Source of the DNA: Massilia sp. TS11
GTDB taxonomy: Bacteria; Pseudomonadota; Gammaproteobacteria; Burkholderiales; Burkholderiaceae_D
Direction of reading: 5' to 3'
NCBI RefSeq assembly: GCF_022012445.1
Contig: NZ_JAKLTS010000010.1
Location: 62,001-126,000 of the forward strand
Length of the DNA stretch: 64,000 bases
Shown: in pieces, positions 1 to 8,341 of the stretch
Numbering within the stretch: the stretch's first letter is position 1
Layout: each line of letters starts with the position of its first letter
Notes under the pieces: model-generated
Seen by the model: only the letters and a program-made list of their open reading frames with translations
Databases searched by the model: none
Told to the model about the DNA's origin: nothing
Program-made: the position numbers and the translations under genes

Positions 1-2335
1 TCATGTCGAGCACCGAGGCGCCCTTGCCTTCGAGGTGGGCGGCCATCCCGAGCAGGGCGCCGACCGTGATCACGCCGGTGCCGCCGATGCCGTTGATGAG
101 GATGTTGTAGGGCTGTTCGCACTCGGGCAGGGCCGGCACCGGCAGGTCGCCGAAATCGTCGGTTTTGGCCACGCCGGTCTTGGATTTTTTCAGCGTGCCG
201 CCTTCGACCGTGACGAAGGAGGGGCAGAAGCCCTTGACGCACGAGTAGTCCTTGTTACAGGCCGACTGGTCGATCATGCGCTTGCGTCCGAAATCGGTTT
301 CCTTCGGCAGGATCGACACGCAGTTGGACTGGATGCCGCAGTCGCCGCAGCCCTCGCACACCTGTTCGTTGATGAACATGCGCTGGTTCGGGTCCGGGAA
401 TTCCTTCTTCTTGCGGCGGCGGCGCTTCTCGGCGGCGCAGGTCTGGTCGTAGATGATGACGGTGCAGCCGGGCAGTTCGCGCAGCTCGCGCTGGACCGCG
501 TCCATCTCCTTGCGGTCGTGCAGGGAGACGATGGCCGGCAGGGCGCCGCGCTCGGTGTAGCGGCTCAGGTCCTCGGTCACCAGGGCAATGCGCTTGACGC
601 CTTCGGCCGCCATCTGCTGGGCGATCAGGGGCACGCTGGTGGTGCCGTCCACGGGCTGGCCGCCGGTCATGGCGACGGCGTCGTTGTACAGGATCTTGTA
701 GGTGATGTTGACCTTGGCCGCGATCGCCGCGCGGATCGCCAGATAGCCGGAGTGGAAGTAGGTGCCGTCGCCCAGATTCTGGAACACGTGCGGCACTTGC
801 GAGAAGGCGGCCTGGCCGATCCAGGGTGCACCTTCGCCGCCCATGTGGGTGGTCAGCTTGTTCATGCCCGGGTAGATGGCGGTGGCCATCACGTGGCAGC
901 CGATGCCGGCCAGGGCGAAGGAGCCGTCCGGCACCTTGGTCGAGGTATTGTGCGGGCAGCCGGAGCAGTAGAAGGCCGGGCGGAAGGGCGTGCTGATGGC
1001 TTTTTGCAGCACCGCGTCCTTGGCGTCGAGGAAGCTCAGGCGCGCCTTGATCTGGTCCTGGATGCTGGTGTCCGTGATGTAGCGGCGGATGCGCGAGGCG
1101 ATCACGCGCGCCACCTGGGACACCGAGAAGTCGGCCTTGGAGGTCAGCAGCCATTCGCCGCGCGGGGCCACCCATTCGCCTTTTTCGTCGAACTTGCCGA
1201 TCACGCGCGGGCGCACATCGTCGCGCCAGTTGTACAGCTGTTCCTTGAGCTGGTATTCGACGATCTGGCGTTTTTCTTCGACCACCAGAATTTCATCGAG
1301 GCCGCGCGCGAATTCGCGCACGCCGTCCGGTTCCAGCGGCCAGGGCATGGCCACCTTGAACACGCGCAGGCCGACCTTGGCGGCCATGGCTTCGTCGATG
1401 CCCAGTTCTTCCAGGGCCTCGAGCACGTCGAGATAGGACTTGCCGCTGGCGATGATGCCGAGCTTGGCGTCGTCGCTGTCGATGGTCGTGCGGTTGAGCT
1501 TGTTCTCGCGCGCATAGGCCAGGGCCGCGTAGATCTTGTAGTCCTGCATCAGGGCTTCCTGCTTGCGCGCCTGCAGGCCGAGCGGGTCGCTCGACAGGCG
1601 CGTGTTCAGGCCGCCTTCGGGCATCACGAAGTCCTTCGGAATCTTGACTTCGACGCGGAAGGGATTGGCGTCGACCGAGGCGCTCGACTCGACCGTGTCG
1701 GCCAGGGCCTTGAACGCCACGTCGCAGCCGGAGAAGCGGCTCATGGCCCAGCCGTGGATACCGAGGTCGAGGTATTCCTGCACATTGCACGGATACAGGA
1801 CCGGAATCATGCAGGCCGAGAAGATGTGGTCGGACTGGTGCGGCAGGGTCGAGGAATAGGCGCCGTGGTCGTCGCCGGCCACCAGCAGCACGCCGCCATG
1901 CTCGGCGGTGCCGGCGTGGTTCATGTGCTTGAAGACGTCGCCGCAGCGGTCCACGCCCGGGCCCTTGCCGTACCACATGGCGAACACGCCATCGTATTTG
2001 GCCGGCCCGATCAGGCCGACGGTCTGGGTGCCCCACACGGCCGTGGCGGCCAGGTCTTCGTTGACGCCGGGGACGAACTGGATGTGGTGGGCGGCCAGAT
2101 GGCCCTTGGCCTTCCACAGGTTCTCGTCGAGCCCGCCGAGCGGCGAACCGCGGTAGCCGGAGATGAAGCCGGCCGTGTTCAGCCCGGCGGCCTGGTCGCG
2201 CAGGCGCTGCATGATGGGCAGGCGCACCAGGGCCTGGATACCGGACAAGAAAATCTTGCCATCGGTGGCGGTGTACTTATCGTCGAGAGAAACCTCGCGC
2301 AGGGATGCGCTGGCGGTCGCCGTAGCGTCGGACAT
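1..2335 (-). CDS. Indolepyruvate ferredoxin oxidoreductase, fused alpha/beta type (5' part; runs off window start)
   Basis: Oxidative decarboxylation of arylpyruvates (indolepyruvate) to acyl-CoA with ferredoxin as acceptor is the family role; the protein is cytoplasmic. About 778 codons are present from the ATG at 2335; the rest lies beyond base 1. The N-terminal TPP-enzyme half begins MSDATATAS and has ISGYRGSPLGG near residue 60. A CSGCPHNTS segment near residue 460 and GIGCH follow, then a cysteine cluster CEGCGDCG near residue 660 typical of the Fe-S region. The gamma-type domain begins with INGIGGTGVITVG just before the window edge. Fused proteins of this family are usually about 1,150-1,200 residues, so about a third is missing. 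A LysR gene lies upstream on the same strand with a palindrome between. The enzyme family is secure; the exact substrate is inferred. Confidence 0.93.
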   Translation of the reverse strand, partial: MSDATATASASLREVSLDDKYTATDGKIFLSGIQALVRLPIMQRLRDQAAGLNTAGFISGYRGSPLGGLDENLWKAKGHLAAHHIQFVPGVNEDLAATAVWGTQTVGLIGPAKYDGVFAMWYGKGPGVDRCGDVFKHMNHAGTAEHGGVLLVAGDDHGAYSSTLPHQSDHIFSACMIPVLYPCNVQEYLDLGIHGWAMSRFSGCDVAFKALADTVESSASVDANPFRVEVKIPKDFVMPEGGLNTRLSSDPLGLQARKQEALMQDYKIYAALAYARENKLNRTTIDSDDAKLGIIASGKSYLDVLEALEELGIDEAMAAKVGLRVFKVAMPWPLEPDGVREFARGLDEILVVEEKRQIVEYQLKEQLYNWRDDVRPRVIGKFDEKGEWVAPRGEWLLTSKADFSVSQVARVIASRIRRYITDTSIQDQIKARLSFLDAKDAVLQKAISTPFRPAFYCSGCPHNTSTKVPDGSFALAGIGCHVMATAIYPGMNKLTTHMGGEGAPWIGQAAFSQVPHVFQNLGDGTYFHSGYLAIRAAIAAKVNITYKILYNDAVAMTGGQPVDGTTSVPLIAQQMAAEGVKRIALVTEDLSRYTERGALPAIVSLHDRKEMDAVQRELRELPGCTVIIYDQTCAAEKRRRRKKKEFPDPNQRMFINEQVCEGCGDCGIQSNCVSILPKETDFGRKRMIDQSACNKDYSCVKGFCPSFVTVEGGTLKKSKTGVAKTDDFGDLPVPALPECEQPYNILINGIGGTGVITVGALLGMAAHLEGKGASVLDM

Positions 2336-2481
2336 GGTGGGGCTCCAAATGGGTCATTCAGGTGCCTGCCGGTCGGGCGTTTGCCGCTGGGTAAGCGGAG
2401 CGCCGGATGGCCAGGCGGTCGCAGGATCGCGAGAGTGTATGCCTTTCCCGGCCGGGGCGGAAATACGGTTTGTCGATGGTG

Positions 2482-2502
2482 GCTATAAGATTTTCTTATA
2501 GC
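2482..2502. promoter_or_regulatory. 21-bp palindrome, candidate LysR-family operator
   Basis: Perfect inverted repeat: GCTATAAGA, TTT, then TCTTATAGC. It contains ATAA-N7-TTAT, which resembles the T-N11-A / ATAC-N7-GTAT layout of LysR-family recognition sites. It lies 147 nt upstream of the oxidoreductase start and 13 nt past the stop of the LysR gene. It could instead be a weak terminator of the LysR gene, but there is no clear T-tract after the stem. Confidence 0.5.
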
Positions 2503-2514
2503 ATGGCCGAAACA

Positions 2515-3462
2515 TTAGCTGAGCAGATGGGCGCCCATCCACTGGCCGCTCTGGCACTGGCCGCGCGTGACCTGGGCCACGAGGCGGCTGACGGCCTGTC
2601 CGGCCTGGGTGAGCGGAATGCTCTTGGACGCACACAAGGTGACCGTGCGCGAAATGGCCGGCGAACAGATGGGGCGGGCGGCGAGGGCGCCACTGGCGAC
2701 CTCGGCCTGCAGCGGGGCCAGCGGCAGGATGGTGCCGCCCATGTCGGCCAGCAGGGCCGATTTGAGAATGGCGATGGAATTGATTTCCAACACCTGTCCG
2801 AGCGCGAGCCCGGCCTGGGCCGCCACGGCCTCGATGCGCGGACGCACGCCCTGGCCCTGCACGGGCAGGATCAGCGGCTGGGCCAGCACCTCGGCCAGGG
2901 CCAGCGGGCGCGGCGTTTTGCTGCGCGACTTGCCCTGCACGCGCGCTGGGGCGCCAATGAACATCAGCTCTTCTTCGACCAGCGGCGTGGTGGCGAAGTT
3001 CCCGAGCTGGCCATCGTCAAACAGCACGGCCAGATTGACGCGGCCCGATTTCAGCTGGTCGATCAGATTGCCCGACAGCTCTTCCGACAATTGCAGGGTG
3101 ATGTCCGGGTACTGGCTCTGCACGGCCTGCAGCAGCGGCAGGGCGAGGGCGCCCGAGATGCTGTGCGGCAGGCCCAGGGTCACATGGCCGGCCGGGCTGG
3201 CGGCGGTCTGCGTGACGGCCGAGGCGGCATCGGCGACCTGCTTGAGGATGGCCAGGGCATGCTCGTAGAACAATTTGCCGGCTTCGGTGCTGCTGACGCC
3301 CTGGGCCGTACGGTGCAGCAGCTGCGCGCCGAGTTCGTCTTCGAGTTGGCGCAGCTGCTGGGTCAGCGCCGGTTGCGCGATGTGCAGCACCTGGGCCGCG
3401 CGCGACAGCGAACCTTGATTAACGATAGCAACGAAATAACGAAGTTGGCGAAGTTCCATCAA
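2515..3462 (-). CDS. LysR-family transcriptional regulator
   Basis: 315 residues, the normal length for this family. The N-terminal winged helix-turn-helix begins MMELRQLRYFVAIVNQGSLS and continues RAAQVLHIAQPALTQQLRQLE, the canonical LysR recognition region. A LysR substrate-binding domain follows from about residue 90, with GHVTLGLPHSISG as its opening strand. The start may be the first or second Met. The gene is upstream of and co-directional with the indolepyruvate oxidoreductase gene, so it may control it through the palindrome at 2482-2502. The effector is unknown; an aromatic or keto acid linked to the neighbouring enzyme is a guess. Confidence 0.93.
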   Translation of the reverse strand: MMELRQLRYFVAIVNQGSLSRAAQVLHIAQPALTQQLRQLEDELGAQLLHRTAQGVSSTEAGKLFYEHALAILKQVADAASAVTQTAASPAGHVTLGLPHSISGALALPLLQAVQSQYPDITLQLSEELSGNLIDQLKSGRVNLAVLFDDGQLGNFATTPLVEEELMFIGAPARVQGKSRSKTPRPLALAEVLAQPLILPVQGQGVRPRIEAVAAQAGLALGQVLEINSIAILKSALLADMGGTILPLAPLQAEVASGALAARPICSPAISRTVTLCASKSIPLTQAGQAVSRLVAQVTRGQCQSGQWMGAHLLS

Positions 3463-3544
3463 ATAGCTGTCTCAGGGGTGGGGCCAGGCGCTATACTCAT
3501 TCTATCGCGCCAGTTGTGCGCGATATCAGAAATGCAGGTGCCGT

Positions 3545-4774
3545 ATGCTCAAAAAGATTGACGCGTCCCAACTCAAGGTGGGCATGTACATCCATGACCT
3601 CAGTGTCGACTGGATGACCCACCCCTTCGTGCGCAACCGTTTCAAGATCAGTTCCGACGACGAGATCCGCAAGATCATCCAGGCCGGTATCCACGACGTG
3701 GTGATCGACAGCGACAAGGGCTTGGACGTGCAGGACGCGCCGACGCTGGCCGAGGCACGCGCCCAGACGGAAAAGGAGCTGACGGCCCTGGCCCAGGAGG
3801 CGCCGGCCGCGCCGCAGCGCGTGAGCCTGGGCGAGGAACTCAAGCGCGCCAGCGTGATCCGCCACCAGGCCTCGGGGCTGGTGCGCTCGGTCATGCAGGA
3901 TGCGCGCCTGGGCAAGGCGATCGAGGTCGAGCAGGTCTCGCCGATGGTGCAGACGATTACCGAATCGATCCTGCGCAATCCGGGCGCCCTGCTGGGCATG
4001 CTGCGCATCAAAACCAAGGACGACTACACCTTCCTGCACTCGGTCAGCGTGTGCGCCCTGCTGGTGGCCTTCTGCCGCTCGCGCGGGATGGATGCGGACA
4101 CGACCTATCAGGCCGGGCTCGGTGGTCTGCTGCACGACACCGGCAAGGCCCTGGTGCCGGACAAGGTGCTCAACAAGCCGGGCCCGCTGACGGACGAAGA
4201 ATTCCTGCTGATTAAAAAGCACCCGAAGGACGGCTACGACATTCTGCTCAAGTCACCCGAGATCGGTCCGATTCCGCTCGACATTACCCTGCACCACCAC
4301 GAGCGCCGCGACGGCTCCGGCTATCCGGACAAACAGGGCGAGGGCACGATTTCCGAATTGGCGCAGATGGCCGCGATTGTCGACGTCTACGATGCGATCA
4401 CGGCCGATCGCTGCTATCACAAAGGCCTGCCCGCGGCCGAGGCCCTGCGCAAGATTTATGAGTGGAGCAAGTTCCACTTCAATCCGAAGTATGTGCAGGA
4501 ATTTATGCGCTGCGTCGGGATCTATCCGGTCGGCACCATGGTGCTGCTGGAATCGGGCCGCCTCGGCGTGGTGGTCGAGCCGCACGAGACCAATCTGCTG
4601 GCGCCCAAGGTCAATGTCTTCTTCAACACCAAGAAGAATGTCTACATCAAGCCGGAGACGGTAGACCTGTCGCGCGCGCTCGGTTTCGGCGGCGGCGACA
4701 AGATCGTGCGCCACGAGTCGCCGGCCAAATGGAATGTCGACCCGATGCGCTTCATGGCCCTGGCCGAGGCCTGA
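3545..4774 (+). CDS. HD-GYP domain c-di-GMP phosphodiesterase with N-terminal DUF3391
   Basis: 409 residues. The N-terminal 130 residues (LKKIDASQLKVGMYIHDL) match the DUF3391 module that often precedes HD-GYP domains. The HD-GYP domain follows: HSVSVCALL at 165, the HD pair at 197-198 in LLHDTGK, and HHHERRDGSGYP ending at 261, so all the main metal and signature residues are present. The predicted activity is hydrolysis of c-di-GMP in the cytoplasm. The stop lies 2 nt from the stop of the opposing GGDEF gene, so an opposing-activity pair is arranged tail to tail. The Tad pilus locus lies downstream, and surface attachment is a plausible output, but that link is inferred. Confidence 0.95.
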   Translation: MLKKIDASQLKVGMYIHDLSVDWMTHPFVRNRFKISSDDEIRKIIQAGIHDVVIDSDKGLDVQDAPTLAEARAQTEKELTALAQEAPAAPQRVSLGEELKRASVIRHQASGLVRSVMQDARLGKAIEVEQVSPMVQTITESILRNPGALLGMLRIKTKDDYTFLHSVSVCALLVAFCRSRGMDADTTYQAGLGGLLHDTGKALVPDKVLNKPGPLTDEEFLLIKKHPKDGYDILLKSPEIGPIPLDITLHHHERRDGSGYPDKQGEGTISELAQMAAIVDVYDAITADRCYHKGLPAAEALRKIYEWSKFHFNPKYVQEFMRCVGIYPVGTMVLLESGRLGVVVEPHETNLLAPKVNVFFNTKKNVYIKPETVDLSRALGFGGGDKIVRHESPAKWNVDPMRFMALAEA

Positions 4775-4776
4775 GT

Positions 4777-5814
4777 TCAGAAGAATTCGGCGGTGTCGTT
4801 CGAGGCCGCCGACTGCAATTCGCCGGTCTGCACCAGGTCGTCGTAGTGGCAGGCCTGGTTGCGCCCGTGGCTCTTGGCGTAGTACAGGGCCTGGTCGGCG
4901 CGGCCGAGCGTGGCGACCGGCGATTCGTAGGCGCTGACGGTCACAAAGCCGACGCTCACCGTGACTTTGCCGACCTGGGGGAAGACGTGGGATTCGACGT
5001 TTTTGCGGAAGCGTTCGATGATCTTGCGCGCGTTTTCCAGGGAGGTGGAACGCAGCAGCACGACGAACTCCTCGCCGCCGAAACGGAACACGCGGTCCTG
5101 GGCGCGGAACGAGGAGGTCAGCAGATTGGCGATCAGGATCAGCACCTCGTCGCCATACAGATGGCCGAAGCGGTCATTCACGGCCTTGAAGTGGTCGACG
5201 TCGACCACGGCCAGCCAGTTCTTTTCCTGTTCGCTGTGGTGGCGCCGTTCGGGCGCGCCCGGCAGATTCAGTTCTTCGGCGCTGGTCTGCAGCATCTTTG
5301 ACAACTGGTCGTCAAAGGTCTTGCGGTTGAGCAGGCCGGTCAGCGAATCGCGTTCGCTGTAGTCGAGCAGGTTCTGGAAATTGCGGTAGACGGCGACGAT
5401 GCCGAGGATCATCTGCACGCGGTCGGGATCGCATTTCTCCGGCATATGGATCTCGAGCACGGTGTCGAGCTTGTCGCCGATCCAGATCGGCATCCACAGC
5501 AGCATGCTGCCGTCGGCTTCGACCAGTTCGGCGCAGGCCTCGCGGTTGGCGATGCAGTTGGCCAGAGCGGGGAAGTGTTCGAGCGGATCGCCGGGCAGGC
5601 CTGGCTCGGGGCCGTCCTCCATGCGCGGCGGCTGGCCGGGGATGGCGACGGCGCGCGCGCGCACGAACTTTCGTCCGCGCACCGCGCCAATGGTCAGCAC
5701 GCGGGTGCGCCGCGCGCCCGACAATTCCTGGACGGCCGCCAGCACCGAGATGTCGAGCATCGAGTGATCGCGGTGGCCAGTCATGTCCACCATGTGTTTC
5801 AGGAGGGAATCCAT
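4777..5814 (-). CDS. GGDEF domain diguanylate cyclase
   Basis: 345 residues from the ATG at 5814 (MDSLLKHMVDM); a start 11 codons further upstream is possible but less likely. The N-terminal half has no membrane segment and looks like a GAF-type sensory region. The C-terminal GGDEF domain carries DSLTGLLNRKTFDDQL, the VVDVDHFKAVND metal and substrate segment, and an intact GGEEF signature (RFGGEEFVVLL). It is therefore predicted to be an active cyclase making c-di-GMP from GTP. It converges with the HD-GYP gene. No RxxD inhibitory site was identified with confidence. Confidence 0.94.
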   Translation of the reverse strand: MDSLLKHMVDMTGHRDHSMLDISVLAAVQELSGARRTRVLTIGAVRGRKFVRARAVAIPGQPPRMEDGPEPGLPGDPLEHFPALANCIANREACAELVEADGSMLLWMPIWIGDKLDTVLEIHMPEKCDPDRVQMILGIVAVYRNFQNLLDYSERDSLTGLLNRKTFDDQLSKMLQTSAEELNLPGAPERRHHSEQEKNWLAVVDVDHFKAVNDRFGHLYGDEVLILIANLLTSSFRAQDRVFRFGGEEFVVLLRSTSLENARKIIERFRKNVESHVFPQVGKVTVSVGFVTVSAYESPVATLGRADQALYYAKSHGRNQACHYDDLVQTGELQSAASNDTAEFF

Positions 5815-6157
5815 TCCGCTATGCTGAGTGCCACCACCGACTGTCAATCATCGCCCGACCTTCTCGTTGTTCTGTACGCCAGGCAGTGTGCAGCCAAGCT
5901 AAACGCGGTTCCCGGAAAATAGCTTCGCAGCATAATGTTTTTTGAAAGTCTAGGCAATCCGGGAAAGCCGGAAAATCGCCATCGTTTGACCTCTTCACGT
6001 ATCTCAAGTTTCCCATAGAAAAGCTTGATGCCGCTTGGAAATCTTGCGGACCGTCAACTTGCGGATTTTTCCGACTCCTAAGATGCCACTAATGGCGTGG
6101 GCCGCGGATCCCGGTTCCCGCCAGAGTCCTTCATCAACGCACTATGAGGAGGTCAAA
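5815..6157. other. Intergenic region between divergent GGDEF gene and Tad locus
   Basis: About 340 nt with no convincing open frame on either strand. It must hold the promoters for the leftward GGDEF gene and the rightward flp gene. A TTGACC hexamer near 5987 could be a -35 element, but no matching -10 at standard spacing was found. A strong Shine-Dalgarno GAGGAGG at 6146-6152 belongs to flp. Confidence 0.5.
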
Positions 6158-6334
6158 ATGAAATCGCTGATCCGTGCTGCGCACACCTTCGTCCAGGATG
6201 AGAACGGTGTGACCGCAATCGAGTATGGCCTGATCGCAGCCATGGTGGCTGCCGGTCTGTCTGTGGCGATCGTGCTCTTGACCGACGGGCTGACCGCGAC
6301 CTTTACGAAGATCAAGGGTGTGCTGACGCAGTAA
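6158..6334 (+). CDS. flp: Flp-type prepilin (major Tad pilin)
   Basis: 58 residues starting MKSLIRAAHTF, preceded by a strong GAGGAGG ribosome site 5 nt upstream, which fixes this start over in-frame upstream codons. The prepilin processing site is DENG/VTAIEY: cleavage after Gly leaves Glu at +5 and Tyr at +6, the Flp signature. A single hydrophobic helix follows (GLIAAMVAAGLSVAIVLLTDG). The mature protein of about 40 residues assembles into the Tad pilus after processing by the peptidase encoded just downstream. A terminator directly after the gene would let pilin mRNA exceed that of the machinery genes. Confidence 0.97.
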   Translation: MKSLIRAAHTFVQDENGVTAIEYGLIAAMVAAGLSVAIVLLTDGLTATFTKIKGVLTQ

Positions 6335-6349
6335 TCGTCGTTGGCCGTC

Positions 6350-6386
6350 GCGCGCACCGGGCCCGGTGCGCGTGGCGGTTTTTTTT
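6350..6386 (+). terminator. Rho-independent (partial) terminator after flp
   Basis: Perfect palindromic stem CGCGCACCGGG/CCCGGTGCGCG at 6351-6372, followed by six bases and a run of eight T at 6379-6386. It sits between flp and the prepilin peptidase gene on the same strand, so some read-through, or a second promoter, is needed for the downstream operon. Confidence 0.85.
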
Positions 6387-6406
6387 CGCCCCGCCCGGAG
6401 TGTGTG

Positions 6407-6928
6407 ATGAATCCTCAATTCGCTCTCGAAGCCAGTGTGCTGCTGCTGGTCGTGCTCGCGGCTGCGCAAGATGTCCGAACACGGACGATTCCGAATCGCC
6501 TGCTGGCCGCCGGTCTGCTGCTGGCCCTGCTGCTGCACCTATTGTCGGCCTCGCCCGGCCCGGCCGTGGCCAATGCGGCCGCTGGCGCCGCCACGGGACT
6601 GGCCCTGTTCCTCCCTTTGTATCTTCTGCGCGGTATGGCCGCCGGCGATGTGAAGCTGCTGGCCACGGTCGGCGCCTTCGTCGGTCCTGGTGGCGTGTGC
6701 GCGATTGCCTTGGCCACTTGTTGTTTTGGCGGCTTCATGGCCCTGGCGGTGACGGCCGCGCGCGGCCAGTTGTCGCGCTTGATTGCGAATCTGCACCAGA
6801 TGTGGCTGCGTCTGGCCGGCTTGGGCGCGCCGCCGCTGGCGCCCGCGGCCAGTGTCGGCGGCCTGCCCTATGGCCTGGCGATCGCCGCCGGCACGCTGTT
6901 TGAGATCGGGCTGCGGCACCTGTTCTGA
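6407..6928 (+). CDS. cpaA: Tad prepilin peptidase (A24 family)
   Basis: 173 residues, an inner-membrane aspartic protease that cleaves Flp prepilins (TadV/CpaA). Both catalytic aspartates are visible: AAQDVRTRTIPN near residue 22 and GMAAGDVKLLA near residue 84 (GxGD-type motif as AGD). Several hydrophobic segments span the chain. The start chosen is MNPQFALEASVL with CGGAG-type spacing; upstream in-frame codons fall inside the flp terminator and are rejected. It lacks the N-terminal methylase domain of PilD-type enzymes, as usual for TadV. Confidence 0.95.
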   Translation: MNPQFALEASVLLLVVLAAAQDVRTRTIPNRLLAAGLLLALLLHLLSASPGPAVANAAAGAATGLALFLPLYLLRGMAAGDVKLLATVGAFVGPGGVCAIALATCCFGGFMALAVTAARGQLSRLIANLHQMWLRLAGLGAPPLAPAASVGGLPYGLAIAAGTLFEIGLRHLF

Positions 6929-6997
6929 GCTTGCTATTGCTCAAGAGCGGTAAGGCTGAGCTCGGCAGAATCAATTCTCGGCAGGAGGAGAAACAGC

Positions 6998-8341
6998 ATG
7001 ATGGATGTTCTGAGCAATGATGCAGATCTGCGCGTGCCGCCGCTGGTGCCGCCGCAACCGAAATGCGTGCGCGACACCGGCCTGCCGCCGGCCTGGGTCG
7101 ACGCCCTGGTGCTGAAGACCCTGTTTAACAGCGGCAAGCTGTTGCTGCCGGTGCTGACCGCCAAGCTGCGTCTGTCGATCAATGTGCTGCGCGAGGTGCT
7201 CGATGGCCTGGGCGCCGAGCAGCTGGTCGAAATCACCTGGCGCGGCGAATCCGACATCGACATCGCCTACCAGCTCACGGCCCAGGGCAAGCTGCGCGCC
7301 CAGGAGGCCCTGGTGCGCTGCCGCTACACGGGCCCGGCGCCGGTGACGGTCGATGCCTACCGGCAGATGGTCGAGCGCCAGGCCGTGCGTGCGCGCAATG
7401 GTGACGTCAGCGCGGCCGAGGTCCAGGCGGCGTTTGCCGATGATGTGCTGGAACCGGCCATGCTGGCCGTGATTGGGGCGGCCATGCAATCGAGCCGCGC
7501 GCTCTTGCTGCACGGACCTTCGGGCAGCGGCAAGACCACGCTGGCGCGTAAGCTGGCCCGCCTGCGCCAGGGCATGATCGCCGTGCCCTTCGCCCTGTTG
7601 GCGGAGGAGCAGGTGATCGCCTTCCACGATCCCGTGCTGCACCCCGCGCCGAGCCCTTTGATGCTCCGCAACGGCGAAGAGCGGCGCGGGACCGATACCC
7701 GCTGGACTTTGTGCCAGCGGCCCCTGGTGCAGGCGGGCACGGAACTGTCGGCCGCCATGCTCGATCTGCGTTTCGACGCCGAGCGCGGCTGCTTTCTGGC
7801 GCCGCCCCATCTGCTGGCCAATGGCGGCCTGTTCCTGATTGACGATCTGGGCCGCCAGCGCGTGCCTCTGTCCGAATTGCTGAACCGCTGGACCGGCCCG
7901 CTCGACCTGGGCCAGGACCAGCTGAGCCTGGCTGCGGGGCAGACGCTCAGCCTGCCGCTCGACCTGACCATCGTGTTCGCCACCAATCTGCCCTTGGCCC
8001 AGATCGCCGACGAGGCCTTCCTGCGCCGCGTGGCCTACAAACTGTTTGTCGGTCCTCTGACCGAAAGCAATTACCGCCGCCTCGTGCGCGAACAGTGCCG
8101 GCTGCAGCGCATCGTGTTCGACGAGGCTGGGCTCGATTATCTGCTGCGCCATCTGCACGCCGGCGCCGGGCAGCCGCTGCTGGCCGCCACGGTGTCGGAG
8201 TTGCTTGGCCGTGTGCTCGATTTTGCCGCCTATGAAGGCATGGCGCCGCGCCTGTCGGTGGCGGCGCTCGATCAGGCCTGGGTCAGCCTGTTCGCCGCCG
8301 AGGCGCCCGACCCCGTCACCTTGCAGGAGAGGATCGCATGA
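6998..8341 (+). CDS. AAA-type ATPase of the Tad locus
   Basis: 447 residues with no signal peptide or membrane segment. Residues 1-150 look like a winged-helix-type region (VLKTLFNSGKLLLPVLTAKL, then LREVLDGLGAEQLVEITWRG). The ATPase core follows with Walker A GPSGSGKTT near 173-181, a Walker B-like GGLFLIDDLGRQ near 285, and TIVFATNLP as the sensor region; LRRVAYKLFVGPL suggests an arginine finger. A GCAGGAGGAG ribosome site precedes the start. It overlaps cpaB by 4 nt, so it is in the pilus operon. It is not one of the two canonical Tad ATPases (CpaF, CpaE), and its role is unknown; a chaperone or regulatory ATPase is one reading. Confidence 0.85.
   Translation: MMDVLSNDADLRVPPLVPPQPKCVRDTGLPPAWVDALVLKTLFNSGKLLLPVLTAKLRLSINVLREVLDGLGAEQLVEITWRGESDIDIAYQLTAQGKLRAQEALVRCRYTGPAPVTVDAYRQMVERQAVRARNGDVSAAEVQAAFADDVLEPAMLAVIGAAMQSSRALLLHGPSGSGKTTLARKLARLRQGMIAVPFALLAEEQVIAFHDPVLHPAPSPLMLRNGEERRGTDTRWTLCQRPLVQAGTELSAAMLDLRFDAERGCFLAPPHLLANGGLFLIDDLGRQRVPLSELLNRWTGPLDLGQDQLSLAAGQTLSLPLDLTIVFATNLPLAQIADEAFLRRVAYKLFVGPLTESNYRRLVREQCRLQRIVFDEAGLDYLLRHLHAGAGQPLLAATVSELLGRVLDFAAYEGMAPRLSVAALDQAWVSLFAAEAPDPVTLQERIA

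Noticed and set aside
35-2488. Long open frame on the plus strand (817 codons) over the oxidoreductase gene
   Set aside because: It is the complement of a clearly conserved minus-strand enzyme; its translation is low-complexity His/Ala/Gly-rich with no domain, as typical for antisense frames in high-GC DNA.
5815-6157. Sigma-70 promoter for flp around TTGACC near 5987
   Set aside because: No acceptable -10 at 16-18 nt spacing; not enough to annotate.
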